NCBI RefSeq assembly: GCF_000340565.2
Contig: NZ_CP007203.1
Span: 3,516,699 to 3,563,275 of the forward strand
Reading direction: 5' to 3'
Length of the DNA: 46,577 bases
Origin: Nodularia spumigena CCY9414
GTDB taxonomy: Bacteria > Cyanobacteriota > Cyanobacteriia > Cyanobacteriales > Nostocaceae
Positions 1 to 7,740 of the stretch are shown in pieces. Below the pieces are notes generated by a model. The model did no database searches. It worked only from the letters and a program-made list of their open reading frames with translations, and had not been told where the DNA came from. The position numbers and the translations under genes were made by a program. Within the stretch, counting starts at the first letter, position 1, and each line of letters begins with the position of its first letter.

Positions 1-936
1 CAGTTCCGCAATATCCAACTCTACGAGAATCAGAATAACATCAGCGTCAATATCAACGGTAATAGCAACGAATACGCTCTTTCCGCCGCCTCCCAAAATG
101 TCACAAATGAATTCACTATCTCTGCTGATAAAACTGAACTAGGACTATCCGGTAACACCTGGAAAAAACTGGACATTGGTAGTTACAATATTACCAACAA
201 CACCATCCTGGAATTTGAATTCCAAAGCAGCAAACGAGGAGAAATTCACGGTATTGGTTTTGATACTGACAATGATGTAGTCAATAACCCCCAAAACTTA
301 TTCCAACTCAGTGGAACTCAAAATTGGGGACTAAATAACTTTAAAAACTATAGCACTGGTTCTGGTTGGCAATCTTACAGTATTACCGTAGGAGATTACT
401 TCACCGGAGATTTCAACTACCTCACCTTTGCCAATGACCATGATGTACTTAATCCTGATAGTAATGGTCAGTTCCGCAATATCCAACTCTACGAGAATCA
501 GAATAACATCAGCGTCAATATCAACGGTAATAGCAACGAATACGCTCTTTCCGCCGCCTCCCAAAATGTCACAAATGAATTCACTATCTCTGCTGATAAA
601 ACTGAACTAGGACTATCCGGTAACACCTGGAAAAAACTCGACATTGGTAGTTACAATATTACCAATAACACCATCCTGGAATTTGAATTCCAAAGCAGCA
701 AACGAGGAGAAATTCACGGAATTGGTTTTGATACTGACAATGATGTAGTCAATAACCCCCAAAACTTATTCCAACTCAGTGGAACTCAAAATTGGGGACT
801 AAATAACTTTAAAAACTATAGCACTGGTTCTGGTTGGCAATCTTACAGTATTACCGTAGGAGATTACTTCACGGGCAATTTCAACTATCTCACCTTTGCC
901 AATGACCATGATGTACTTAATCCTGATAGTAATGGT
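1..936 (+). repeat. 468-bp tandem repeat (two copies, third begins at 937)
   Basis: The segment starting CAGTTCCGCAATATCCAACT occurs at 1, 469 and 937, exactly 468 bases apart, so the repeat keeps frame (156 codons). Comparing 1-468 with 469-936 by eye shows about seven substitutions, six of them synonymous. This indicates recent duplication or ongoing gene conversion. More copies probably lie upstream of the window. Confidence 0.95.
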
Positions 937-969
937 CAGTTCCGCAATATCCAACTATTGACAGAGTAA
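1..969 (+). CDS. C-terminal part of a modular repeat protein (5' end outside window)
   Basis: The frame is open from the first base to a TAA at 967-969, so the gene begins upstream. It encodes two consecutive 156-residue modules and a short third start. Each module has a Ser/Asn/Thr-rich beta-strand pattern, a WKKLDIGSYNI segment, a GEIHGIGFDTDND segment, NWGLNNF, GWQSYSI, VGDYFTG and NYLTFANDHD. The aromatic spacing and Asp/Asn-rich loops suggest a calcium-dependent, carbohydrate-binding-like beta-sandwich as found in large secreted bacterial proteins. That is inference from pattern; I cannot name a family. No membrane anchor or sorting signal is visible at the C-terminus, which ends RNIQLLTE. 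The two modules differ at about seven bases and only one residue (D to N). The catalytic part of the protein, if any, is not in the window. Confidence 0.8.
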   Translation, partial: QFRNIQLYENQNNISVNINGNSNEYALSAASQNVTNEFTISADKTELGLSGNTWKKLDIGSYNITNNTILEFEFQSSKRGEIHGIGFDTDNDVVNNPQNLFQLSGTQNWGLNNFKNYSTGSGWQSYSITVGDYFTGDFNYLTFANDHDVLNPDSNGQFRNIQLYENQNNISVNINGNSNEYALSAASQNVTNEFTISADKTELGLSGNTWKKLDIGSYNITNNTILEFEFQSSKRGEIHGIGFDTDNDVVNNPQNLFQLSGTQNWGLNNFKNYSTGSGWQSYSITVGDYFTGNFNYLTFANDHDVLNPDSNGQFRNIQLLTE

Positions 970-979
970 CAAAATAGTG

Positions 980-1081
980 GATTCAGGACTTACGCAAAAA
1001 CTATCTCAAACCCTGATTCCTCTGTGTCCTCTGCGTCTGGTGTGGTTCGTTATTCCGTAATTTGTGCGTAAGTCCTGAATC
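980..1081. mobile_element. MITE with GGACTTACGCA-type inverted ends
   Basis: A perfect 17-bp terminal inverted repeat, GATTCAGGACTTACGCA at 980-996 and its reverse complement at 1065-1081, bounds a 102-bp element without coding capacity. The interior carries the CTCTGTGTCCTCTGCG type of sequence common between genes of Nostoc-like genomes. It lies just after the stop of the modular gene. Confidence 0.8.
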
Positions 1082-1154
1082 ATTTTCCCCAGACAGCGAC
1101 TTTCTATTGCGAAGATAAAGCCTATGGCTAATAATACAAATGTACTTTAATTTA

Positions 1155-1205
1155 GCGTAGGCGTAGCCCGCCGCAGGCATCGCCTGTGCCAGTTGCGTAA
1201 GTCCT
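1155..1205. repeat. Palindromic GC-rich repeat plus a solo MITE end
   Basis: 1155-1184 reads GCGTAGGCGTAGCCCGCCGC followed by AGGCATCGC. This is a GC-rich interspersed palindromic repeat typical of Nostocales. Immediately after it, 1194-1205 (TGCGTAAGTCCT) is a lone copy of the inverted end seen in the MITE at 980-1081, so it looks like the remnant of a second copy. Confidence 0.6.
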
Positions 1206-1249
1206 AATCAATTCCAAATCCCCCCTGGTCCCTGCTCCCTTTCCTCTTA

Positions 1250-1437
1250 TATAGCAACCGCCAAGGTTGTTAGGACATGGGAAAAATCTCAAACCCATTC
1301 ACAGCAAGTCTTTCATTTTTGATTTTTGATTTTTGACCCCTTCGGGGTTCGCCAGTCGCTCATGAGGGAAACCCCCTTGGCGCTAGCCTCTCCCTTTGGG
1401 AGAAGACTGCGCTGGCTCACTTTTGACTTTTGCTATA
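1250..1437. mobile_element. TATAGCA-type MITE carrying nested palindromic insertions
   Basis: The element begins TATAGCAACCGCCAAGG and ends TTTTGACTTTTGCTATA; a second copy lies at 6372-6505. Its tail is interrupted at about 1337-1420 by a palindromic repeat (CCTTCGGGGTTCGCCAGTCG and onward) related to the one at 13984-14038. That repeat itself has about 26 extra bases at 1377-1402 (core CTCTCCCTTTGGGAG) absent from the 13984 copy. So three layers of repeat are stacked. The 3' end of the neighbouring minus-strand gene runs into this element. Confidence 0.65.
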
Positions 1438-2123
1438 CCTCCCTGGTGTTCACACTTAAAATTTCGGCTCTGCCAAGCTTGCATATCTACCTCAGCAAGT
1501 CTGGTGACATTTGAGCATTGTGGCCAGATAATGTGACTAAACACTGCCCAAATTAAGCTTCGGGTGACATCTAGCCCCGTTTTCCACCCAGACTCATAAT
1601 TACCCGGTATGCCCTGCTCTGGAACGATATCTGTCTCAACCCAAATACCATGAGCGCCTAAAAGAATCTGTGCTAGCCATTTAGCTCTGGGTAGGTGAGT
1701 TGGTGAGGTTATTAGTGTTACCTTATGTACTTTCCATTGCCGCAAAATGGGAATTCCATAGTAAAAATTCTCAAAAGTTGAATTCGCACAATTTTCTACC
1801 CAAACGTTTTGTAACTCTGCTGCTTCCCTCTGAAAAATTAGCCATATACAGGGTAGTTGGGAACCACTGGAAATTAAAACTGGAATTTGGGGATATTTTT
1901 TTGTAGCTTCGGCAACATAAATTTCTCGGCGAATACTACCACCCAGCACAAAAAAGGCATCTACTGGCTCAGATGATGCCCAAACCAGAGTTATAGTAGT
2001 AAAAATTAGCCAACCAGCCAATATTAGGCAGAAAACACCCGCTATTTTTTGTAACAATTGCCACTGTTTACGGAATTTTCTCCAGGGAGAAATGGATGAG
2101 GTTTTTGTAAATTTATGTCTCAT
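1383..2123 (-). CDS. DUF218 (YdcF/SanA/ElyC-like) membrane-anchored protein
   Basis: This 246-residue protein has a single hydrophobic segment at about residues 27-49 (IAGVFCLILAGWLIFTTITL), then the DUF218 hallmarks: a DAFFVLGG strand, the EATKKYPQIPVLISSGSQ region, and a TSPTHLPRAKWLA motif near residue 140. DUF218 proteins are linked to envelope or polysaccharide biology, but the reaction is not settled, so the role is inferred only at that level. The start ATG is at 2121-2123. About the last 17 residues (from IAKVKSEP onward) are encoded by the MITE at 1250-1437, so the native C-terminus has been replaced or extended; the conserved domain looks complete. Confidence 0.8.
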   Translation of the reverse strand: MRHKFTKTSSISPWRKFRKQWQLLQKIAGVFCLILAGWLIFTTITLVWASSEPVDAFFVLGGSIRREIYVAEATKKYPQIPVLISSGSQLPCIWLIFQREAAELQNVWVENCANSTFENFYYGIPILRQWKVHKVTLITSPTHLPRAKWLAQILLGAHGIWVETDIVPEQGIPGNYESGWKTGLDVTRSLIWAVFSHIIWPQCSNVTRLAEVDMQAWQSRNFKCEHQGGIAKVKSEPAQSSPKGRG

Positions 2124-2456
2124 GAAATAGGTAATAAAAGCTTGGTTAAATAATATCGAGAAGACCTACAATTCAGTCAGACAAGTGCTATCTTATAAAG
2201 AGAATATAGGGTATAACGCTGATATCTATAAAATTGTCAAAATATAGTCACACAAAGGTTACTGTAACTTGATGGTGTCATATTAGACTACTATGAAAGC
2301 TCACAGTTCGAGAAATAATCGTTAATAAGGTATCAGATAATGAACAGGAGAAAATGATGAGGGTAACATAAGTAAAATTAAGTCTAAAAACGGAAAAACT
2401 TCCCAAAAGCCTGATTGCTAAACTATCAAAAACATAACTATATTCCACTGATATAC

Positions 2457-3794
2457 ATGAACCAATCTGCGAAACGTTACTCGCCACTCCAAATAGTCTT
2501 GATTGGTGGAGCGATTGCCACAACCGCCACTGTCTCTGTGTTTGGCTCTGCTTGGACTCGCTGCGTTCTGGCCGCCTTAGAAGATAGCCCGAAAGCGTTA
2601 GTTGACCAAGTATGGCAATTGGTAAATCGTGAGTATGTTGATGGCAGTTTTAATCAACAAGATTGGATAGCCACTAGGCAGAGCTTGTTAAGCAAAGAAT
2701 ATTCTTCTAATGAACAAGCTTATGTGGCAATTCGCGAAGCTTTACAAAAACTGGGTGATCCTTATACGCGGTTTATGGATCCCCAACAATTTAAAGCTCT
2801 CACTAACCAAACATCCGGCGAAGTCTCCGGGATTGGCATTCGCATGGAAATGAACGACCAAACTCAGCGCCTCACCGTTTTGGAAGCTATCGAAAATTCT
2901 CCGGCGCTCAAGGCTGGGATCAAAGCAGGCGATGAGATTTTGGCAATTGATGGCAAATCCACGCAAAAAATGTCGGTGGAAGAGGCCTCTGGGTTAATTC
3001 GTGGTAAAGTCGGTAGTCCCATAAAGCTGCAATTAGGAAGAACGGGGCGGAGTGCTTTTGATGTGAAGCTGACACGGGCAATAATTGAAGTCCCAACAGT
3101 GCGCTATACCCTCAAACAAGAAGGAAATCGCCGCGTTGGCTATATCCGGTTGCGGGAGTTTAGTGGCCACGCGTCGGAGCAAATGCGCCGAGCTATTCAA
3201 GATTTAAACGCTCAAGAACCGGATGCTTTTGTTTTAGATTTGCGTGGAAATCCTGGGGGTTTGTTAAATTCCAGTATTGAAATTGCTCGGATGTGGTTGG
3301 ATAATGGTGGTATTGTCCGTACAGTTAACCGTGCCGGAGGTAGTGAGCTGACTAATGCTAATCGCACCGCCCTGACGCAACGACCTTTAGCAATCTTAGT
3401 AGATGGTAATTCGGCCAGTGCTAGCGAAATTCTGACTGGGGCGCTCAAGGATAATAACCGAGCAGTGGTTATTGGCAGTCAAACCTTTGGCAAAGCAATG
3501 GTGCAGTCTGTTCATCCACTGGCAGATGGTTCAGGTTTGGCAGTTACCATTGCCCACTATTACACTCCTGATGGCACAGATATTAATAAAAAAGGGATTG
3601 TACCAGATATTAAGCTAGATTTGACAGCAGCACAAGAGCGTCAGCTGGCGACTAATCCCAATTTAGTTGGCACTCAAAACGATCCGCAATATGCTAGAGC
3701 GATCGCAGCACTATCAAGTAACAACTTCGCTCTACCTCCAGCCAGCCAAACTAACCAACCTGTCAGTTCTGGGGCTAGAGATTTAAAATTTTAG
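2457..3794 (+). CDS. ctpB: Carboxyl-terminal processing protease (S41 family), CtpB-like
   Basis: The product is a 445-residue serine protease of the C-terminal processing family, which trims the C-termini of exported or thylakoid proteins. A hydrophobic N-terminal segment (residues about 10-35) should export or anchor it. A PDZ domain follows (GIGIRMEM to VGSPIKLQL), then the S41 core. The catalytic Ser-Lys dyad is visible as Ser321 in NSASASEI and Lys346 in TFGKAMVQ. I chose the ATG at 2457 (MNQSAKRYSPLQ) rather than an in-frame start 14 codons upstream because the later start gives the family's usual N-terminus. The ctpB name (rather than ctpA or ctpC) rests on remembered N-terminal similarity and is less sure than the family. 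It is transcribed alone. Confidence 0.88.
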   Translation: MNQSAKRYSPLQIVLIGGAIATTATVSVFGSAWTRCVLAALEDSPKALVDQVWQLVNREYVDGSFNQQDWIATRQSLLSKEYSSNEQAYVAIREALQKLGDPYTRFMDPQQFKALTNQTSGEVSGIGIRMEMNDQTQRLTVLEAIENSPALKAGIKAGDEILAIDGKSTQKMSVEEASGLIRGKVGSPIKLQLGRTGRSAFDVKLTRAIIEVPTVRYTLKQEGNRRVGYIRLREFSGHASEQMRRAIQDLNAQEPDAFVLDLRGNPGGLLNSSIEIARMWLDNGGIVRTVNRAGGSELTNANRTALTQRPLAILVDGNSASASEILTGALKDNNRAVVIGSQTFGKAMVQSVHPLADGSGLAVTIAHYYTPDGTDINKKGIVPDIKLDLTAAQERQLATNPNLVGTQNDPQYARAIAALSSNNFALPPASQTNQPVSSGARDLKF

Positions 3795-3904
3795 CTAGGA
3801 CGATTTTGGACTGGGAATACTGCTGAGTAATCCCATCTCCCTATAAAACTCATATTTTTTGACACTCTCAGGTCTAAAGACACTGAGATTCTTAAGAGAT
3901 TTTC

Positions 3905-4036
3905 ACTCGTAAAGGCTGTGCCAAACAGCCACTAGACACTCCGCTTAAAGCATTGTGCTTACTTTCTCGAAAGAATATTGTCCGCACCTTTACAGTCTGC
4001 ATTCACCAAAATACCATACTGAGATGGAGATGGTCA
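3905..4036 (-). pseudogene. Relic of a TnpB (IS200/IS605 or IS1341-type) C-terminus
   Basis: In the 331-bp gap between the protease and the glycosyltransferase, the minus strand reads SQYGILVNADCKGADNILSR, then, after a frameshift near 3965, KVSTML and a stop. The NADxxGAxNIL pattern is the third RuvC motif at the end of TnpB proteins, with the catalytic Asp codon at 3995-3997. The rest of the gene is absent. The remainder of the gap shows no other recognisable feature. Confidence 0.5.
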
Positions 4037-4125
4037 AGATGCACAAAGACCACAGAGGTTAAAACCGCCCGTGTCGCTTCCCTCTCAGCACCCTTCGCTG
4101 AGTTTCCCGCATACCGAGAGGTCTT

Positions 4126-5088
4126 ATGAATCAGCCTGTTGATTCAACCACTACCAAAAGTTTCTTGCCAATGGTATCAGTGGTTGTTCCTATTTATAAC
4201 GGTGAGGCAGATTTACCAGAGTTAATCAAGTGTCTGCTATCTCAAACTTACCCTCAAGACCGGGTAGAGTATTTACTGGTTGATAATAACAGCAGCGATC
4301 GCACTCTGAGCCTGCTGAAAGCTTCGGCGGAAAATTGCCCTGTAATTCATGTTTTGAGCGAAAATCACATTCAAAGCTCTTACGCTGCCCGAAATACGGG
4401 AATTCGCGCTGCTGTGGGCGAAATTATCGCTTTTACGGATGCTGATTGTCATCCCCAACCGCAGTGGCTAGACTCGTTAATCCAGCCTTTTCGTGATTCA
4501 AATGTGGTAATTGTGGCTGGTGAAATTGCGGCGCTACCGGGTGATACTATCTTAGAACAACACGCAGAGCGTCAAGAAACTTTATCTCAGAAGCATACTC
4601 TGGCTAATTCCTTTTGTCCTTACGGTCAAACCGCTAATTTAGCAATTCGTCGCATGGCGCTAGAAACAGCAGGTCTATTTCGACCATATCTGACCACTGG
4701 TGGCGATGCCGATATTTGTTGGCGGATTCTGCGGGCAAATATCGGACGTTTAGAATTTGCCCCAGATGCAATTATCCAGCACCGCCACCGCGCCACACTC
4801 AAGGAACTAGAAAGTCAATGGCGACGCTACGGACGCTCTAATCGCTATCTGCATGAACTGCACGGTGTAAAATTAATGCCAGAGATCACAGCCAAAGATT
4901 ACAGTTATCGTTTGGTACGTTGGTTATTGAAGGAACTACCACGGGATATTTTGCAGGCGATCGCGGGTCAAGCCACTATTGTAGATTTATTAAATACTCC
5001 CATTAGTTTGTTCACTGCTAGAGCGCGTTGTGCTGGACAAAAAGATGCTAAGTTGCCAGAAAATGCCCAAAATATTGACTGGCTTTAA
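4126..5088 (+). CDS. Family 2 glycosyltransferase
   Basis: The 320-residue protein has a GT-A fold signature: VSVVVPIYNGEADLPELI at residues 17-34, DNNSSDRT near 60, FTDADCHP near 104 (the DxD-like metal and nucleotide-sugar site), a GGDADICWRI acceptor-side motif near 199, and HRHRATLKEL. It would transfer a sugar from a nucleotide donor to a glycan or lipid on the cytoplasmic side; donor and acceptor cannot be told from sequence. No transmembrane segment is obvious. It starts at ATG 4126 and stands alone, 57 bp before the next gene's start. The RHR motif after the ED-like segment resembles GT2 enzymes of exopolysaccharide and cell-wall clusters, but there is no such cluster here. Confidence 0.85.
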   Translation: MNQPVDSTTTKSFLPMVSVVVPIYNGEADLPELIKCLLSQTYPQDRVEYLLVDNNSSDRTLSLLKASAENCPVIHVLSENHIQSSYAARNTGIRAAVGEIIAFTDADCHPQPQWLDSLIQPFRDSNVVIVAGEIAALPGDTILEQHAERQETLSQKHTLANSFCPYGQTANLAIRRMALETAGLFRPYLTTGGDADICWRILRANIGRLEFAPDAIIQHRHRATLKELESQWRRYGRSNRYLHELHGVKLMPEITAKDYSYRLVRWLLKELPRDILQAIAGQATIVDLLNTPISLFTARARCAGQKDAKLPENAQNIDWL

Positions 5089-5145
5089 ACCCAATACCTA
5101 CCAAATTTCGCTAAATTGGAAACAGGTAAACACAAGGAAATTTCC

Positions 5146-5835
5146 ATGTCAGCACAATTGTTACTGGTAGATGATGAACCGGGATTGCGGGAAGCCGTGA
5201 GCGACTATTTACAAGAAAGCGGCTTCAGTGTTCAAGTTGCCAGTAACGCCCGTGAAGGCTGGGATTGGATGCAGCAGAATACACCTGATTTAGTGATTTC
5301 TGATGTCATGATGCCGCAGGTGGATGGGTATCAGTTCCTCAAACAACTGCGAGAAGACCCCCGTTTTCAAACAGTCCCAGTCATATTTTTAACTGCTAAG
5401 GGAATGACAGGCGATCGCATTCAGGGCTACCAAGCCGGTGTTGATGCTTATCTACCGAAGCCTTTCGATCCAGATGAGTTAGTGGCAATAGTTGAGAATT
5501 TACTGTCTCGTCGGCTCACTAAAGCCACCGGTGAAGAGAGCGAAACCATTGATATTGCTGAACTAGCTAATCAAATTGCTCAAATTAAGGCTTTATTAAC
5601 TCAAAGAAGTGCAATTTCTCAATCTCCAGCCCCGTTTAAAATCGACTTGACCCCCAGAGAGCAAAGTGTTTTAAATTTGGTAGCTGAGGGGTTGATGAAC
5701 AAAGAAATCGCCCGACGCTTAGAAACGAGCGTCCGTAATGTTGAGAAATACGTCAGCCGTTTGTTTAGTAAAACTGGCACTAATAGCCGCACCGAATTAG
5801 TTCGTTTTGCATTGGAACACGGTCTGGCTAAGTAG
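5146..5835 (+). CDS. NarL/LuxR-type response regulator (Ycf29/TctD-like)
   Basis: A 229-residue two-component response regulator. Residues 1-120 form the receiver domain, with acidic DDE (9-11), phospho-acceptor Asp53 in ISDVMMPQVDG, and the conserved Lys in YLPKPF. The C-terminal LuxR helix-turn-helix begins LTPREQSVLNLVAEGLMNKE and ends EKYVSRLFSKTGTNSRTELV. The C-terminal sequence closely fits the Ycf29-type regulator kept in cyanobacteria and red-algal plastids; that assignment is from memory. The start at ATG 5146 has an AAGGA ribosome-binding site about 8 bases upstream and removes ten unlikely leading residues from the longer frame. No partner kinase is adjacent. Confidence 0.85.
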   Translation: MSAQLLLVDDEPGLREAVSDYLQESGFSVQVASNAREGWDWMQQNTPDLVISDVMMPQVDGYQFLKQLREDPRFQTVPVIFLTAKGMTGDRIQGYQAGVDAYLPKPFDPDELVAIVENLLSRRLTKATGEESETIDIAELANQIAQIKALLTQRSAISQSPAPFKIDLTPREQSVLNLVAEGLMNKEIARRLETSVRNVEKYVSRLFSKTGTNSRTELVRFALEHGLAK

Positions 5836-5917
5836 AAATTCAACCCTTTGAGCCTAGCCAAACAATTGTTACTCCCACTGAGTGCAGTGATTAGGAGAAT
5901 ACCAGAAAAGAAATTAT

Positions 5918-5939
5918 CCCATCTTCTCAGATGGGTTTT
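5918..5939 (+). terminator. Rho-independent-like hairpin after the response regulator
   Basis: The stem CCCATCT pairs with AGATGGG across a TCTC loop and is followed directly by TTTT. It lies 82 bases after the stop of the response regulator gene. A second hairpin (GCGGGCA/TGCCCGC) sits at 5960-5977 without a T tract. Confidence 0.55.
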
Positions 5940-6045
5940 CTGAAAATCTTTTGAGATTAGCGGGCATATTTGCCCGCACCACAAGAAATTTTTGATCATC
6001 GCTCCAACCAAAAGCCAAACTTTATTTACAGCTTGAGATTGTGAT

Positions 6046-6327
6046 CTATTGATTGTTGTCCACAGCGTTACGTAAGCGCATCAACTGGCGACGCATTTGG
6101 GGCGAGGCCTTGAATTCAGACACTTCCTGCGCCTTAACAGAGGCTTGCAGCGTCTCTAGAAACTCATCAGAGCCTTCGGTCAAAGCGTCCAGCAATACCT
6201 GTAATAGTTGCTCGCGATCGCCTAATAAACTTTTTTCTTCAATCAACCGAAACTTGAGATGTATTTCGCACTCATAAACACCTACTTCGATATTATTTAT
6301 CTGGCGTGGTAATGCTTTCGAGTTCAT
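6046..6327 (-). CDS. Small conserved protein resembling the Npun_R1517-type heterocyst regulator
   Basis: A 93-residue soluble protein starting MNSKALPRQINNIEVGVYEC and containing HLKFRLIEEKSLLGDREQLLQVLLDALTEG split over two predicted helices, then FKASPQMRRQLMRLRNA at the C-terminus. I recognise the N-terminus and the charged helix as those of the small cyanobacterial family annotated as a heterocyst-differentiation regulator (Npun_R1517 family). This is memory-based and not proved here. There is no obvious DNA-binding motif. It faces the response regulator gene tail to tail. The upstream side carries a TATAGCA-type MITE 45 bp before the start, which could separate it from an older promoter. 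Confidence 0.65.
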   Translation of the reverse strand: MNSKALPRQINNIEVGVYECEIHLKFRLIEEKSLLGDREQLLQVLLDALTEGSDEFLETLQASVKAQEVSEFKASPQMRRQLMRLRNAVDNNQ

Positions 6328-6371
6328 AATTTTTAGGATGAGATTACTTAGTGGTCGTCAGGGTGAGGAAC

Positions 6372-6505
6372 TATAGCAGCCGCCAAGGTGGTTAGGACGT
6401 GGAAAAAGTTTAAAACCCAGTCACAGTAGGGGCGGGTTTACTAATATGTAGCTTGCGTGGCCTAGCCATACCCGCCCCTACTTTTGACTTTTGACTTTTG
6501 CTATA
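6372..6505. mobile_element. TATAGCA-type MITE, second copy
   Basis: It begins TATAGCAGCCGCCAAGGTGG and ends TTGACTTTTGCTATA, matching the element at 1250-1437 at both ends. The interior holds a different hairpin insert at 6426-6481, whose arms GTAGGGGCGGGT and ACCCGCCCCTAC are perfectly complementary. The two copies have therefore taken in different palindromes. Confidence 0.65.
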
Positions 6506-7247
6506 TCTCCCCAGCCAAAATCCTTTATATTTTTTTTGTATCCACAGTTCTGGAATTAAAAGTCTTTGTTCAATCCACAACAGTTGTATTCTATATTCAC
6601 TCTCCTGTGTTTTTTCTATATAGACTTTCAGGGCGAAGTCGTGATCTTCCTGAGCCAGATGTGCTTTTAGCTAAACCATAACTATTATTCAGTTTTTGAT
6701 ATCTTATACAATAAAGTTTCTGTAAGAACTTGTTGAACCTTTTTAAATGTTTTTACATTAACTTTATTTTTCATTTAAGTAGGTTAACTTTTTACTAAAT
6801 TTTTGGTATTTATACGTAAAATAAATGGCTGTTATTTTCGCTTTTATTAAAGCCAGAGGGAGTTTTACCATAATTACATATAATGACTTCATGTACCTTT
6901 TGTTCAACCAAAAAATTCCAGAGATGTTGATGAACAAATTAAGCATAAGTAAAATCTGAATGTTATAAATATTATCAAAACTTCAAGCTGATCTATTCCA
7001 GTAGAGTAGCTGAATCTGGGAATATTCTAGATTTAACGAGTAAAAATACTGAGGTTTTATGGTATATTAAATATGAATGGGAGTGTAATCAAGATTTAAT
7101 ATTAATTTGTCTCCAACTGCCAGATTAGTGTTGTAAAAACCGAAAAAAGTACGTTTGCGCTCCCTACTTGTAATTAACGGGCATTTAAGTCCACGGATAA
7201 CGTCTACAATTATTTCAGTGTAATTAAAGCAAAGCTTACACCCTTTT
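6506..7247. other. AT-rich intergenic region upstream of ndhM
   Basis: About 740 bp without a supported gene; the short open frames are AT-rich and lack credible starts. A TATATT hexamer at about 7062-7067 could be a -10 element for a long ndhM leader, but no matching -35 is clear. I see no tRNA, riboswitch or repeat here. Confidence 0.4.
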
Positions 7248-7607
7248 ATGGACAACCCGATGCTCCTCAAGTCCACAACCCGGCATATCCGAATTTTCGC
7301 GGCAGAAATTGACCGGGATGGCGAACTGGTTCCTAGTAATCAGGTCTTAACGTTAGATATTGACCCAGACAACGAATTCAATTGGAACGAAGATGCTCTA
7401 CAAAAGGTTTATCGCCAGTTTGATGAACTGGTAGAAGCATCTAGTGGCGTTGATTTAACAGATTATAACTTACGCCGCATTGGTTCAGACTTAGAGCATT
7501 ATCTGCGATCGCTCTTGCAAAAAGGTGAAATCAGCTACAATCTCTCGGCTCGTGTCACTAACTACAGCATGGGACTTCCCCAAGTTGTCGCTAACGAAAA
7601 TCAGTAG
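7248..7607 (+). CDS. ndhM: NAD(P)H-quinone oxidoreductase subunit M
   Basis: NdhM is an oxygenic-photosynthesis-specific subunit of the thylakoid NDH-1 complex, which takes electrons from reduced ferredoxin in cyclic electron flow and respiration. The 119-residue sequence carries the family core [35 protein letters not shown], and the near-invariant tail [20 protein letters not shown] then [17 protein letters not shown]. Length fits the family. Two starts are possible, 7248 and 7260 (MLLKSTTRH); I keep the first because MDNPMLLK occurs in Nostoc homologues as I recall them. It is monocistronic, with a strong hairpin terminator 23 bases after the stop. Confidence 0.95.
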   Translation: MDNPMLLKSTTRHIRIFAAEIDRDGELVPSNQVLTLDIDPDNEFNWNEDALQKVYRQFDELVEASSGVDLTDYNLRRIGSDLEHYLRSLLQKGEISYNLSARVTNYSMGLPQVVANENQ

Positions 7608-7629
7608 AGATTGTTAACTTCAATCCCCT

Positions 7630-7661
7630 GGGGCATGGTATCACCATGCCCCTATAATTTT
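7630..7661 (+). terminator. Terminator after ndhM
   Basis: A perfect 10-bp stem, GGGGCATGGT with ACCATGCCCC, a three-base loop and a downstream TATAATTTT. It separates ndhM from the tmRNA gene. Confidence 0.7.
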
Positions 7662-7717
7662 CTGAATGAGAAAAGCGCAAATTTTTTGGCTCTCCACACA
7701 TTTCCCCAACCGCGTAT

Positions 7718-7723
7718 TATAAT
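7718..7723 (+). promoter_or_regulatory. -10 box of the tmRNA gene
   Basis: A consensus TATAAT lies 18 bases before the mature tmRNA 5' end, so the transcript would start a few bases upstream of 7741 and be trimmed by RNase P. No good -35 is visible at the usual spacing. Confidence 0.5.
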
Positions 7724-7740
7724 GGATATATGAACCTCAT

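Noticed and set aside
331-564. Minus-strand 77-codon frame and plus-strand 428-610 frame within the modular gene
   Set aside because: Both are shadows of the repeat-coding frame; their low-complexity Ile/Val-rich or Ser/Thr-rich translations are mirror effects.
1326-1514. Plus-strand 62-codon frame
   Set aside because: It lies across the MITE nest and the antisense of the DUF218 gene; no family features.
5960-5977. GCGGGCA/TGCCCGC hairpin as terminator of the minus-strand gene at 6046
   Set aside because: No T tract follows on the minus strand, so terminator function is not supported.
6764-6946. Minus-strand 60-codon frame upstream of ndhM
   Set aside because: AT-driven composition (Ile, Lys, Tyr, Phe), no ribosome-binding site, no recognisable motif.
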